From Ovis canadensis (lineage: Eukaryota; Chordata; Mammalia; Artiodactyla; Bovidae), in NCBI RefSeq assembly GCF_042477335.2, contig NC_091247.1, positions 43,392,501 to 43,456,500 on the forward strand: 64,000 nucleotides of DNA, given 5' to 3'. Under the pieces are notes generated by a model. That model made no database searches and was not told the origin of the DNA. It saw nothing but the letters and a program-made list of their open reading frames with translations. Below are positions 45,165 to 56,904 of the stretch, in pieces; the first letter of the stretch is position 1, and each line of letters starts with the position of its first letter. The position numbers and the translations under genes are program-made.

Positions 45165-46480
45165 TATTTTTAAAATTGGGGTTAAAAAAGCAACTCACAT
45201 ATCATAAAATTAACCCTTCTAAAGTGTATAATTCAGTGACATTGAGTACATTCACAATGCTCTTCTAACAATGATGTGACTGACAAGGACTTAATTTCCA
45301 AAATACATAAGCAACTCATAGAACCCAATAACAACCAAAAAACTCAATCAAAAAATGGGCAGAAGATCTAAATAGACATTTCTCCAAAGAAGACATACAG
45401 ACAGCCATAAAGCACATGAAAAGATGTTCAACATCATTAATGCAAATTAAATGCAAATCAAAATGACAATAGGGTATCACCTCACTCCAGTCAGAGCGGC
45501 CATCATTAAAAAGTCCACAAACCATAAATGCTGGAGAGGGTGTGGAGAAAAGTGAACCCTTCTACACTCCTGATGGGAATGTAAATTGAAACAGCCACTG
45601 TGGAAAACAATATGGAAGGTCCTTAAAAAAACTAAAAATAGACTTACCACATGATCCAGCAATCCCATTCCTGGTCAAATATCTGGAGAAAATTCTAATT
45701 TGAAGAGATACATGTACCCCAATGTTTGTAGCAGCACTATTCACAATAACCATGGCATGAAAGCAATGTAAGTGTTTATCAATAGATGAATGGATAAAGA
45801 AGATATAGTATCAATATGTAACGGAATATTACTCTGCCATAAAAATGAAATAATGCCCTTTGTAGCAACACAGATGGACCCAGAGATTATCATACTAAGT
45901 GAAGTCAGACAAAGACAAACACTATACAATATCACTTTTATGTGGAATCTAAAATATAACACAAAGGGACTTATTTGCACAACAGAAACAGACTCACAGA
46001 TATAGAAAATGAACTTACGGTTACCAAAGGGGAAAGGAGGGATAAATTAGGAGCTTGAAATTAACAGATATACACTATTATATATAAAATAAACAATAAG
46101 AACATACTATATAGCACAGGAACTATGTTCAATATCTTGCAATAACAAATAATGAAAAAGAATATAAACACACACATATACATATGTAAAACTGAATCAC
46201 TGCTGTACTCCGGAAACTAACATGACATTGTAAATTAACTATACTTCAGTTTAAAAAGATAACATAAAAAAACCAATGTTGCGCAACCATCACCACTACC
46301 TAGTTCCAAACATTTTCATCACCCACAGAAGTAGTCACCTCCTATTCCCCTCTCCCGTCAGGTCCTGGCATCCATTAACCAACTTTCTGTTTCTGTGGAT
46401 TCACCTATCTTGAATATTTCATATATAAGGAATCATACTTTATGTGACCTTTTGTGTTTGGTTTCTTTTGCTTAATATCT
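45165..46480 (-). mobile_element. Old L1, antisense, split by younger L1
   Basis: Left piece AAAATTAACCCTTCTAAAGTGTATAATTCAGTGAC, and right piece GCGCAACCATCACCACTACC, CCAACTTTCTGTTTCTGTGG and GGAATCATACTTTATGTGACC are adjacent parts of a reversed old L1, separated by the sense L1 at 45280-46255. Confidence 0.8.
45280..46255 (+). mobile_element. Ruminant L1, 3' kilobase
   Basis: Sense L1 from the end of ORF2 (AAAAAATGGGCAGAAGATCTAAATAGACATTTCTCC, GGAATATTACTCTGCC) through the 3' UTR (TTACGGTTACCAAAGGGG, ACATTGTAAATTAACTATACTTC). 5' truncated and coding-dead. Confidence 0.9.
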
Positions 46481-46489
46481 GTTTGTTTC

Positions 46490-47125
46490 TTTTTAAGACT
46501 GAGGAGATGATGCAAAGGGGCCAGCTAAGATCGGAGATGTTGATAATACAGGAGAGAAAGAGGACCCAACCAATAGAAAGTGACCCTGAGAAGATGCTGA
46601 AGGGGTGGGATGCAAGGAGCCCAGGGTGAACTGCCTTCTACACTGGTGAGGGGACAACTCTCTCATGGAGGGAAGGGGAAGGGCGTGGGAAAGATGCACA
46701 CACGATCATAATTGTAGGTTTGGTGGCTGTGAAGGGGATTCCCATCTGATGGTTTCTATCTTCTCTGTGAGGTCAGATGTTGGCCAGCTACTGAGAGGCA
46801 GAGGAGAAACTGTAAGGTTTAAAGAGAATAAAGATGATTGAAAAGAGCTGCTATGGAGAAAGAGGGAAAATCTTCCTAGGGAAAAAGAGGGGGTTTTCCA
46901 GGCGATCTTGAGGGACCAGGTGAGATTGGGCTCAGTGAATTCATAGTGACGTTGATCTACAGTGTTATCTAGTTTTATCTGCACATCTCAGCAACCTGGA
47001 CATGAGTGGTGCTTGAGTGTAACACCTGCATCTATGGCAGCCAGACTGTGAGCAGGAGGACAGTAATCTAAGTGTTAAATCCACACACTGAGGACTGGGG
47101 AGCAAAGGTTGACTGTATCCTCCAG
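46490..47125. other. Intergenic sequence, perhaps old repeat remnants
   Basis: GCAGAGGAGAAACTGTAAGG and GGGGGTTTTCCAGGCGATCTTGAGGGACCAGGTGAGATTGGG suggest more of the old mid-repetitive family, but too weakly to call. No gene seen. Confidence 0.4.
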
Positions 47126-47129
47126 CGTA

Positions 47130-47735
47130 TTTGGCATGTAGTAATTGGGATGATTCTGTTCATAAGTCAGATCTCATTGCCCCTCTACTTAAAGTCCTTG
47201 AATCATTTTCTGCTTCTCCAAGAAAAGTTCCAAGGTTTTACCTTAGTCCATAAAGCCCCACGTGATCTGGCTTCCTGCTGCCTCTCTGACTTCATCCTTC
47301 CACTAGCTCCCTCCCTCCCTCCATGCCATCCTTTGGCATCCTTGCTGATTTCTTAATCTTTCCAGCACATTCCAGTCTGAGCCTTTGCCCTGGCTGATCT
47401 GCTTTTCCTGGGAAGCTCTTAGCTCAGATGCCTAGCTTGTTCCTTCACTTCCTTTAGCTCTCTTTAGATGTTTCCTCATCAGAGAGATAGTCTCTGGGCA
47501 CCTTCTTTCTAAATCTACCCACCTTCATCACTCTATTCTCTTTTTCTGCTTTATTGTTCTTTGGAGCGCGTGTTGGTACCCCACACTTTATGGACTTGTT
47601 TGTTCAATTTTATTCACTCATGCACACACACACGAATGTGAGCTTTCTGAGACCAGGCCCCTGTTCAATTCCCCAGCACCTACAACAGTGCCTGACTCCT
47701 GGTAGTTGTTCATTCAATCTTTATTGAATGAATTA
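47130..47735 (+). mobile_element. L2 LINE, 3' end
   Basis: CATAAAGCCCCACGTGATCTGGCTTCCTGC, CATTCCAGTCTGAGCCTTTGCCC, TTCCTCATCAGAGAG and CAGCACCTACAACAGTGCCTGACTCCTGGTAG, ending TTTATTGAATGAAT, give the last 600 bases of L2. Confidence 0.9.
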
Positions 47736-47739
47736 AAAG

Positions 47740-48520
47740 AAAAAGCTAAGGTCCTTGGTGGTTATTATTGAGCCACTGCACTGATCCTGAAGCCACGCAT
47801 GCCCATACTTCTCATCACACAAGAGAGTTGCTAACTGCCAGGATGCAGGAGAAAGTAGCCAAGACTGAGGCAGAAGGGACAGGGGCACTGAGCACCAGGG
47901 CAAAGCTTGCCCACTTCACCATGACCTGGCGTGGCCAGCCTGCCCCAGCCCCCACAGAGAAACTGAAACTGAGAATGTGGCTCTTCACCTTGGCACCTAA
48001 CCTCTATGATGACCCTTATGCTTGGTTTAAGTAAAAGAAACACTCCTTCAACCAGGACAAACCACAGTCCCTAGGTACACCAGTTAGAGCTTGGATTCGG
48101 TTGCTAACATGGACAAAAGTGACTTACACAAATTAAAGGTTAAAGTTTCCAACTATCACAAGTCTAGGCTAGAGAGAGCTATGCAGGTCGGGGCAGGTGC
48201 CGCAGCCCTCATGCTCTCAGTGACCCTGGCTCCTCTGTCTTTCTGTTCTCCTGCCCTGAGTGTGTGGCCCTGTCTTCCATGATGGCTGCATGCCCTCCAG
48301 CATTTGTCCATGGTCCAGGGAAGAAGGGGGAGAAGGGTAATGGATCAAAGCCACAGGCCAGCAGAGGTTTCCCAGAAACCCCACTCAGTGACTTGAGTTT
48401 GCATCTCACTAGACAGAACTATGTCACGTGGTCACCCCAGGTGCACGGGAGTCCATGCACCTGTCACTCCAGACAAAACCAGGGTTCCGTCAAGAGGAAG
48501 ATCAGAACAGATGGTGTGTG
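47740..48520. other. Unique intergenic sequence
   Basis: No gene or repeat recognised. Confidence 0.5.
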
Positions 48521-48524
48521 AGCT

Positions 48525-48660
48525 GGTGATTTTCAAACTTGAGTGTGTCTCAGGGTCACCTGGAGGGCTTGTTAAAATCCAGACTTTTGTCCTTCCCCTC
48601 CTCCCCCACTAGCTCCCCAGTTGATGCTGATGACCAGGGGTCCTTTGAGAACTTCCGGCA
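48525..48660 (-). mobile_element. MER5A-type hAT element
   Basis: TTTTCAAACTTGAGTGTGTCTCAGGGTCACCTGGAGGGCTTGTTAAAATCCAGAC at one end and GTTGATGCTGATGACCAGGGGTCCTTTGAGAAC at the other are the two halves of MER5A, with the middle altered. Confidence 0.8.
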
Positions 48661-48664
48661 CCTC

Positions 48665-49220
48665 GGGGCATAGCACTGTGAAATCCACAGAGCGGAGTGA
48701 GTTCACATGGAACACTGACAGGCTTAGCCTCAGAGTGGTAAAGCCGTTCATTTTCCTGGACAACCTCACTGTGACTAGCTTGTCAGCTGGTGTGGCTTTG
48801 AGCTTCCTGCCACCCTCCCATTTCTAGAAGCCCCCCTGCCTTCCTCTTCAACCCACACAAGAAAATGCCTTCAGAGCCTTCTGGCCAAGCCTGAGTGTGT
48901 TTGCAAAGACTTTCAGGTGAAAAGCCTCTGAATCCAGCTCCCGGGTGCCTGGAGGGCCAGGACTGGGCTGCTCCCTGCAGACCTTCCCAAAGGCTCCAAG
49001 GGGCCCTTTGGATGGGGGTGGGGTGGAGGGGTGGGGGTTGGGGGGATGGGTGAGGGGCAGTTCTTCTGGAGAAGGGCTATGTTCCCTATCACTCACATCT
49101 ACAGAATTCATTGCTTCCTTTCATTGCCAGCTTCTAGTGATACATGACACATGAATACCTAAAGGTCCTGCAGCTAGAAAAGCCTCCCATGCAGACGTGC
49201 CCATCTGTGCTTTTGAGGAT
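48665..49220. other. Unique intergenic sequence with G-rich patch
   Basis: No gene recognised. A G-rich stretch lies at 49012-49056. Confidence 0.5.
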
Positions 49221-49224
49221 GAGG

Positions 49225-49771
49225 ATATTTTAAAAATTGAGATAAAATTCATATACCACAGTTCACCCTTTTAAAGTATACTGTCTAATAGCTTTTAATA
49301 TATATATAGAGTTCTGTAACCATCACCACTAATTCACAGAGCATTTTCATCACCCCATAAAGAAATCCCATTTATCCCCCAGCCTCTGGCAATTGACTTT
49401 CTGTCTCCATGGACCTGCCTGTTCTGGACATATCTTTTCAATGAAATCATATAATATGTAGTCTTTTGTGCCTGGCTTCTTTCACTTAGCATAATGCTCC
49501 AAAGTTTATCCATGTTGTAGCATGTATTGGAACATTTTATGGCCAAATAATGACCCACTGTATGGATATATATGACATTTAATTTATCCATTCATCAGGT
49601 GATGGATATTTCAGTTGCTTCTGCTTCTTGGCTATTATGACTAATTCTGCTATGAACATACCTATGATTGGAATTGCTGAGTCTCATGGTAACCCTATGT
49701 TTAACTTATTGAGAAACTGCCCAGCTGTTTGCCAAAATTACGGCACAATTTTATATTTGCTTAGCAATATA
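49225..49771 (-). mobile_element. Old L1, antisense
   Basis: AAATTGAGATAAAATTCATATACC, CAGCCTCTGGCAATTGACTTTCTGTCTCC, CACTTAGCATAATGCTCCAAAGTTTATCCATGTTG and GGAATTGCTGAGTCTCATGGTAACCC are the reversed L1M 3' region. Confidence 0.88.
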
Positions 49772-49914
49772 GGAGCGGAGAAGGCAATGGCAACCCACTC
49801 CAGTACTCTTGCCTGAAGAATCCCAGGGACGGCGGAGCCTGATGGGCTGCTGTCTATGGGGTCGCACAGAGTCGGACACGACTGAAGTGACTTAGCAGCA
49901 GCAGCAGCAGCAGG
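49772..49914 (+). mobile_element. Truncated Bov-tA with (AGC)n tail
   Basis: Starts within the body (GAGAAGGCAATGGCAACCC) and ends GTGACTTAGC(AGC)6. It sits exactly at the end of the antisense L1. Confidence 0.9.
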
Positions 49915-50656
49915 CCTGAAACCAAGGCCAGATTAAAGTCTCCATTTTACACAGAAAAATCTCAGCCCACAAATCAACAGGTCTGTGAACCAGCCCCTTG
50001 AGTTGGAATACAAGAACCCTACTCATGATTTTATCACCACCAAGTGATGATATCCCACTTAGGGGACGTGGACTCACTTGCTTCCTCTTTGCCACGGAAA
50101 CGGTCATCCTTTTAAGTGGCAATGTTCCTTTGTTAACATGTTACTTTCAGATGAAAAAGCTCCTGTTTCCTGCAGCGATCAGGGGGCACATCCCTTTGAT
50201 TACTTTGTCTTGTGTGTTTCCTGTCACATCAGGGTTGAATAAACACCCAGAAAGCCAGGCTGGGAGAAGAGGCTGTCTGTGTCACAGCCCACATACGGCC
50301 CCCTCTGGAGGCCGGGCTCCCTTGTCATCTCCAGCCAGCTCTCCTGCTTAACCAGGCTTCTCTATGAAAGGTTAATAGAGCACACACAGCCCTGGGCAGC
50401 ATTTGGAGACTAAAGAGAAATACATACAGTGATAGAAATAAAACCTGGCAATAATTGTATAGATCTGTGTTGCCTACATTTTAAAAAACTATGTCTTCTT
50501 TAGATCACCATAAAAACCTCAAGGCCACTCCCCACCTAAGATTCTGATACATTGAGGAGAACCAGTCATCTGTGTTTCCACTTTGCAAGAATATTTTATT
50601 GAATTTCATTTTCTATTCTTTTGAAGATAAATTTTCCAAATATGAAATTATATTAT
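49915..50656. other. Unique intergenic sequence
   Basis: No gene or repeat recognised. Confidence 0.5.
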
Positions 50657-50940
50657 GTGTTCTCCTGGTAGTGCAGCGGTCAACAATCTGCCTGCCAATG
50701 CAGGGGACACAGGTTTGATCCCTGGTCCAGGAAGATCCCACATGCCATGGGGTAAATGAGCCCATGTACTGCAACTACTGAGCTCACGCTGCAACTACTG
50801 AAGCATGTATGCCTAGAGTCTGCGCTCTACAACAAGATAAGCCACCGCAAAGAAAAGGCTGCACACTGCCACTAGAAAGTAACCCCTGTTCACCACACCA
50901 AGAGAAAGCCCTCGCAAAGCAGCGGAAAAAAAAAAAGATT
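50657..50940 (+). mobile_element. CHR-type SINE, long form
   Basis: Sense copy with tRNA-like head (TCTCCTGGTAGTGCAGCGGTC), GCATGTATGCCTAGAGTCTGCGCTC, CAACAAGATAAGCCACCGCAA and GAGAAAGCCCTCGCAAAGCAGCGG plus an A tail. It keeps the longer 3' body that the other CHR-2 copies here lack. Confidence 0.85.
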
Positions 50941-51260
50941 AAAAAATTATGCTGTAAACTTGAATATTCCTTTTAAAAATGCCCATGTTTTTGCATGCAT
51001 TCGAAGTATTCCCCGCTAAGGACAAAAACCCTGAGAATCTGGGCACTCCAGCAGAGACTTTGACAAATAGGTGATTTGGCATATTGATTCAGAGAGAAAA
51101 GTTGGAGCCCAACAAACATTAAGTTTGAATCCAGGTGCTGCCGTTCAATAAATGTGCGGCCTCAGATTTATTTATTTTTTTCCATTTCTAAAGTAGGAAC
51201 ATCAAGTACAGTACTACCTATTCCACAGGGGTCACCAGGGGAAGCCAGATCGGATAATGC
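50941..51260 (+). repeat. MIR-like fragment within unique sequence
   Basis: GTTTGAATCCAGGTGCTGCCG and TCCATTTCTAAAGTAGGAACATCAAGTACAGTACTACC (about 51120-51220) fit MIR. The rest is unrecognised. Confidence 0.55.
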
Positions 51261-52072
51261 ACGTGGAACATTGGTACCAGACGCGTAAGGAGTACATAGG
51301 CAGTGGAAGCCACATCAAAACTTATTGCCCAACATAGAATACAGCCAGTGACCCGGTGGAACTGAGAATTTTTACAGAGTATTATTTTCACATCTTAATT
51401 TCTTTGGGTTTCTCTGCTTCCTCTTTTAAAAAGGGCCTTACACCCACTTGTTTTTCTAGAAGAGGATGACCATAGACCAAAAAAAGAGATTAAGAGGTTT
51501 CACATGAATTCTTCGCAGAAACAGAGCCAAGCCCATGAAACGCTATTTCCACTGAGTCTCAGAACACTGGAACGGTAGAACGGCAGGAATGGAAGGGACC
51601 GCAGAGAATCAGTCACTCTCACCTGACTCACGAAGACACTGAGACCCAGAGAGGTGAAGGTCCCAGAGCTGGCAGTACAGCCTGTGTGAACAGCGCCTCC
51701 TAGAGTTGTGCAGTGCACAGCCATCACTGGTGCAGCCACATGGCCCTCACATCCTCCTGCGCACAGTGATGGAGTGAGGTGGCCCATTCAGAGGGTATCT
51801 CAGCACTTCTGGGGATGCTGGCACATGGACTCCCACACTTTCCCCACTCCCTGGAATAAGGAAGCCCAAGGAGCTGTGGTATAGACACAGAGGGAGAGTC
51901 TGCCTGAGCAGAGAGGTCATCTGCAGGCCAGAGGTGGAAGAAGAGATACAGAAGACAGATGGCTTTGTTCAGGCCCCATAACGTAGCCCTACGTGGACAT
52001 GGACCTACACCCATAGCCTGCTTTCTGCTCAATTGTTTGAGCCAGTTAGTGTTAGTTGTTCTGTTACTTGCT
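51261..52072. other. Unique intergenic sequence
   Basis: Contains a short reversed MIR-like motif (CACTGAGACCCAGAGAGGTGAAGG, about 51638-51661). No gene recognised. Confidence 0.5.
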
Positions 52073-52075
52073 CCT

Positions 52076-52292
52076 TCTGCTGCTGCTGTTTAGTCACTAA
52101 GTCATGTCTGACTCTTTATGACCCCTTGGACAATAGCCCCCAGGTTCCTCTGTCCATGAGATTTCCCAGGCAAGAATACTAGAGTGGGTAGCCATTACCT
52201 TCTCCACGGGATCTTCCTGACCCAGGGATCGAACTGGCGTCTCCTGCATTGGCAGGCAGATTTTTTACCACTGGGCCACCAGGGAAGCCCTT
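52076..52292 (-). mobile_element. Bov-tA SINE
   Basis: Antisense copy with a (TGC)n end, TCACTAAGTCATGTCTGAC, and head GGGCCACCAGGGAAGCCC. Confidence 0.92.
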
Positions 52293-52339
52293 CCGTCACT
52301 TGCTGCCTTATTATAATTAACAGAGGGGCTCAAAGTGCT

Positions 52340-52600
52340 ATGAAGATCCAGGGAGGAAGATTTCAGATGGTAAAAGCCTTCCTGGACCAGGTTACATCAG
52401 AGAAAGATCTGAAAGGAAGATGGGTTGTAGACATGATGGGAAGGGAGAGACAATTCAGGCAAGAAAAAGATCTTGAACAGATGCCTGAGACAGGCAAGCC
52501 TGTGGTAGGAGTGTTCAGGGAAATAGGCTGGAACAGTGGGTACCTGAGGGAGTAATGGGAATTAGATTGAAGATGTAGTCTCCAACCAGTCTGTGAAGTT
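52340..52600 (+). repeat. Old mid-repetitive family, copy D
   Basis: ATCTGAAAGGAAGATGGGTTG, GACAATTCAGGCAAGAAAAAGATC and GCCTGTGGTAGGAGTGTTCAGGG resemble the same old family seen at 42870. Confidence 0.4.
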
Positions 52601-53620
52601 TGCTCTTTTGTGTGCAGTTAACAAGGAGTAGAAAAATCAAAGCTGGGTTTCAGAATGAATTCAGTGACGGAGAGAGATGAGAATGAAAAGAGAGACCTGC
52701 TTGGGAGGCTATTTGTAACCGTCTAAGCAAGATGGTCCACGGCTTCTAGGGGGCCCATGGTCCTGATTTGCCCAGAACCAAAGGATTTCCCAGGATGTTG
52801 GACTTGCAGTGCTAACAATGGGACAGAGTCAGGGAAACTGGGATGGTTGATCACCTGAAACTGTAAAGGAAAAGACTGACAGATTTCACTGAGTAAAAAT
52901 AACATATGACCTAAAAGCTAGGAAATAGTCTAGATACATCAAATTTTCAATGTTTCTCTGTGGAAAAAAAATTAAATGAGACTTCTTGACTGCTACCATC
53001 CAGCTTCCCTGTGCCCTGGATATCTTCATCACCAGGTGATGAATTCCTGAATTTCCACATCCTACTTTACTCAAAACCATTCACATCTTCAGCACTCTCT
53101 TGCTCTTTCAGAGTGCTCCAATCTCTTCATCGCTGCTCTTTCTCCCTTCTGTCTTCACCTCCTTCTTTATCTAGCAACCACTCCAACCAACTCAGTCCAT
53201 GTCATACTTCTGGTTCTCGGCCCTTGGCAAAACTTTGGACTCCGGATCAGTTCCAGCATCTATCCCCCTTCTACGTAAAGGCTGTAGATAGACCTTGGAT
53301 AAATGCTCAATGCTACCCATCAGTGTGTCTTTCTGTTCTTCTCTCCCATTTCCCCACGTGACTCTTCAAGGGCTGCTCTACCACAGATATAGCTGCGTGA
53401 CCCTGGGCCAGTTGTGAGGATTCTGTATTAACATGCAGAAAATGCTTAGCACAGTGCTTGGCATGTGGTAGGTACCCCCATGAGTGTTAGCTTTTACTCA
53501 CACAGGGCGTTTGACTTCACCCTTAGGAGGATTGACTCATTGTCTCAAGTAGTCTAGGTCACAGCACTGTGGTGTTCAACAAATCAGTCACAGGACATGA
53601 AATCACTGTGCAAAATTTAC
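52601..53620. other. Unique intergenic sequence
   Basis: A MIR-like piece (GCTGCGTGACCCTGGGCCAG to ATGCTTAGCACAGTGCTTGGCATGTGG) lies at 53390-53470. No gene recognised. Confidence 0.5.
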
Positions 53621-53624
53621 TTTT

Positions 53625-54452
53625 GCAAAGACTTAAACAGACCTTTTGTCAAGTAAGGTAGAAATAAGCTCGTGAGAGGCGGCTCAACATCACTAGTCAT
53701 TAGAGAAATGCAAATTAAAACTGCGATGGTCTCCACTACACACATATTAGAATGTCTATAAGTTTAAAAACCGATCTTACCAGAATGGGCAAGAATGTGG
53801 AGGAATTAGATCTCTTATACACTGCTGGTGGGAATGTAAAATGTTTAGAAAAACATTTTCTATTTTCTTAAAATGTTAAACATACATCTACCATAAGACC
53901 TAGCCACTCCCTCCTAGGTATTTAGACAAGAAAAAAGGAAGCATGTGCCCATCCAAAGATGTGTACACAGATGACTAGAGCAGCTTTAACTGTAATAACC
54001 CAAAGCTGGAAACAACCCAAATGATCCTCAAAAGGGACATGGATGCACAAAAACTTGAGTATATCCATGCTACGAATCTAATCTTCAGCGATAAAAAAGA
54101 ATAGACTACTGATACAACAATATGGATAATTCACAAAATTATTATGCTGAGTGAAAGAAGCTAGAAGAGTACATACTGCACAATTCCATTTGTCCAAAAT
54201 TACAGAAAATGCATACTAACCTGTAATGACAGAAAACAAGTCAATGGTTGTTGGTAAGTATGGAGGGAGGTGAAGAGGGACAGGAGTAAGTAATTACAAC
54301 TGGACTTGACAAAACTTTTGAGGGTGATGAATACATTATCCTAATTGTGGTGGTGGTTTCATGCATCTATATATCTGTCAAAACTTGTCAAATTGCACAC
54401 TTTAAAGATATGTACTTTGTGTGAGAATTATACCTTAACAAAGCTATTAAAA
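53625..54452 (+). mobile_element. Old L1, 3' end
   Basis: AACATCACTAGTCATTAGAGAAATGCAAATTAAAAC, ACTGCTGGTGGGAATGTAAAATG, GAAACAACCCAAATGATCC and the terminal AATTGCACACTTTAAAGATATG show a sense L1M end with no open ORF2. Confidence 0.9.
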
Positions 54453-54766
54453 ACTCACTTTTGCAGATGAACAGTCTCAGCTTTTAGGAATACCAGTTGC
54501 ACAAAGGAAACCTGGCTGCTTTGGATGTAAAATGAGTGCCACCTTGTTGCTTAAACACCCCAAACAAGTGATATAAAGAGATCGGACAAAAATCAATAAG
54601 AATGTAGAATTACTGTTTGGAAACTATTTCTTATAGTTCTGATCTTATAATTGCATCCAGAATAAACCCCTAAGATACATATTTTGCAATGCTAAAATAT
54701 TTGCCCTTTGAACAGGCTTGAATGGATTATTTTATTTCTTAATGATAATTATACATTAGTCTAACA
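54453..54766. other. Unique intergenic sequence
   Basis: Nothing recognised. Confidence 0.5.
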
Positions 54767-54767
54767 A

Positions 54768-54980
54768 TGTGAGTGCGTGCTCAGTTGTGTCCAACTCTTT
54801 ATGATCCCATGGACTGTAGCCTGCCAGGTTCCTCTGTCCATGGAATTTTCCAGGCAAGAATACTGGATTGCCATTTCCTCCTCCAGGGGATCTTCCTGAC
54901 CCAGGGATCAAACCTGCACCTCTTGTATCTCCTGCATTGGCAGGCAGATTCTTTACCACTGAGCCATCTGGGAAGCCACA
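54768..54980 (-). mobile_element. Bov-tA SINE, left arm of inverted pair
   Basis: Antisense copy (GTGTCCAACTCTTTATGATCC to GAGCCATCTGGGAAGCC). Its head faces the head of the next SINE 32 bases away. Confidence 0.92.
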
Positions 54981-55012
54981 GTTTGACAATAAACCTGAGA
55001 TTAAGAGAAATA

Positions 55013-55230
55013 TAAAATTCTCTGGTGCCTCAGACGGTAAAGAATCAGCCTGCAATGCAGGAGACCTGGGGTTCAATCCCTGGTTTGGGAAGATCCCCTG
55101 GAGAAGGGAATGGCAACCTACTCCAATATTCTTGCCTGGAGAATTCCATGGACAGGGAAGCCTGGTGGGCTACAGTCCTTGGGGGTCTCAGAGTTGGACA
55201 TGACTGAGCAACTAACACTTTCATTTCACT
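55013..55230 (+). mobile_element. Bov-tA SINE, right arm of inverted pair, with TSD
   Basis: Sense copy bounded by the exact 12-bp repeat TTAAGAGAAATA at 55001-55012 and 55231-55242. Confidence 0.95.
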
Positions 55231-55242
55231 TTAAGAGAAATA

Positions 55243-55834
55243 CATCTCAGAAAGAAAAAAAAAAATGAAACAAACATTCACAGTAACAATGAGTATCAGT
55301 TTAGTAAAATGAAGATAAGGATAGTCTGTGACTCCTTGAATGGAAGCCATTTTCCTGTGGTTTCCTCCCGCACTTGAATCTTTGCCTGTAAGGCAAACTC
55401 CTCCTCTGATTTAATTCAGCCTTTCACAAAAAGCAGCAGCTGCTAAGGAGCTCTTGGCCTCGTGAGACAAATTGTAAGTAGATGGCTGCTAAGAGGTTGT
55501 TTTTCCTCAATGGGGAAAGTGTGCCAAATCTGGTTAGGAAAGGGCGGTCAGGAGAGGAGCGAGCGATCACCACAGAGCAAGACAACCATAAGGGAAATGT
55601 GCCCAGGCCTGAATGTCCTCAGAAGCCCCGGGGAACTGATACAAATGTTTCCCATAGAAGGACAGTGAGGGGCCGAGAGCACAGTCACCGGCCCGCCCTG
55701 TGGTATGGGTGAGCTGCACGGCCCTTCCCGGCCTTGGTTTCCTTGCCCATCAAATAGGGATGCTGGCACCTACCTCACAGGGTTGACGAGATGCTCAAAA
55801 TTGCCGAGAACTCTGAAAGTGGTTTTAAAGAAAT
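55243..55834 (+). repeat. Unique sequence ending in a MIR fragment
   Basis: GGTTTCCTTGCCCATCAAATAGGGATGCTGGCACCTACCTCACAGGGTTG (about 55736-55787) is a MIR core in sense orientation. The preceding 480 bases are unrecognised. Confidence 0.6.
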
Positions 55835-55983
55835 ATGTATGTGTCTGGCTGCGCAGGGTCTTAGCTGTGGCATGTGAAATCTTTAGCTGTGGCATGTGGG
55901 ATCTAGGTCCCTGAACAGGCATTGAACCTGGGCCCCCGTATTAGGAGTGCAGAGTCTTAGCCAGTGGACCACTAGGGAAGTCC
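55835..55983 (-). mobile_element. CHR-2 SINE, antisense
   Basis: CTGGCTGCGCAGGGTCTTAGCTGTGG with an internal duplication of CTTAGCTGTGGCATGTG/A, then head GTGGACCACTAGGGAAGTCC. Confidence 0.88.
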
Positions 55984-55984
55984 T

Positions 55985-56431
55985 TGGAAGTGTTTTTTTA
56001 AAAACATTTTACAAATTAGCACCATTTGTGTACCTATCAGAAACCAGAGGGAGCTTGGAGAAATTAAGTCGATATCAAGTTCTGTATACTTTTTAAACAA
56101 TATCCTACCAGCCAAGAAGGCTGAGCCTTCATTTCCTGCCTGTAGTGTTATGTGAAGAAACAGATATTTGTTTTGTTTCACCAATCATACATACTCCTGC
56201 CCCTCTGGAGATCTCAATCCATTTCCCTGGCCCTAGCCCTCTGATGTGTTTGAGTAGATTCTAATCTAACTGAGCCTGGACTCAAGGACTGAATTGTGGT
56301 TGGTGCTAAGGTTTGTCTAGAAACTGGCAGCCCCACTTGAGTGCTTACCCCTTGTCTCATTTCCTCCCCAGAGCCCACGTGTCGGCCCCCACCTCTAGTC
56401 CCAGCCAATTGCAGCCTTTAGGCCATCCTGC
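55985..56431. other. Unique intergenic sequence
   Basis: Nothing recognised. Confidence 0.5.
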
Positions 56432-56440
56432 CCCATCTCT

Positions 56441-56620
56441 TAGTCATGCCTGACTCTTGTGACCCCATGGACTATAACCTGCCTGGTTCCTCTGTCCATG
56501 GGATTTTCCAGGCAAGAATACAGGATTGGTTGCCATTTCCTTCTCCAGGGGGTCTTCCTGACCCAGGGACTGAACATGGGTCTCCTGCATTGCAGGTGGA
56601 TGCTTAACCTACTGAGCCAT
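56441..56620 (-). mobile_element. Bov-tA SINE with TSD
   Basis: Antisense copy. CCCATCTCT repeats at 56432-56440 and 56621-56629. Confidence 0.92.
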
Positions 56621-56904
56621 CCCATCTCTAGCATCTGTCTATATATACCAGCATCCTGTATTTTAAGTTAGCAAGCAAATTCCTACCCAGTCTCGTTCCT
56701 GAGTCTCAGTCATCATAAATCATCTGGGAGCTCCAGGCTCTTAGGATGGGCACTTCGCAACACTTTGATTTCCAGACGCTGTTCATTTCTCTGTCCTAGG
56801 CACCAGGGTGGAGTGAGTCTGACCCAGTGCCCAGGCTGTTGTCCTCTGTGAGCAGATGTGCCTGGTGAACTGATGTGAAGGTTGAGGACCTCTGGATAAA
56901 GCAG

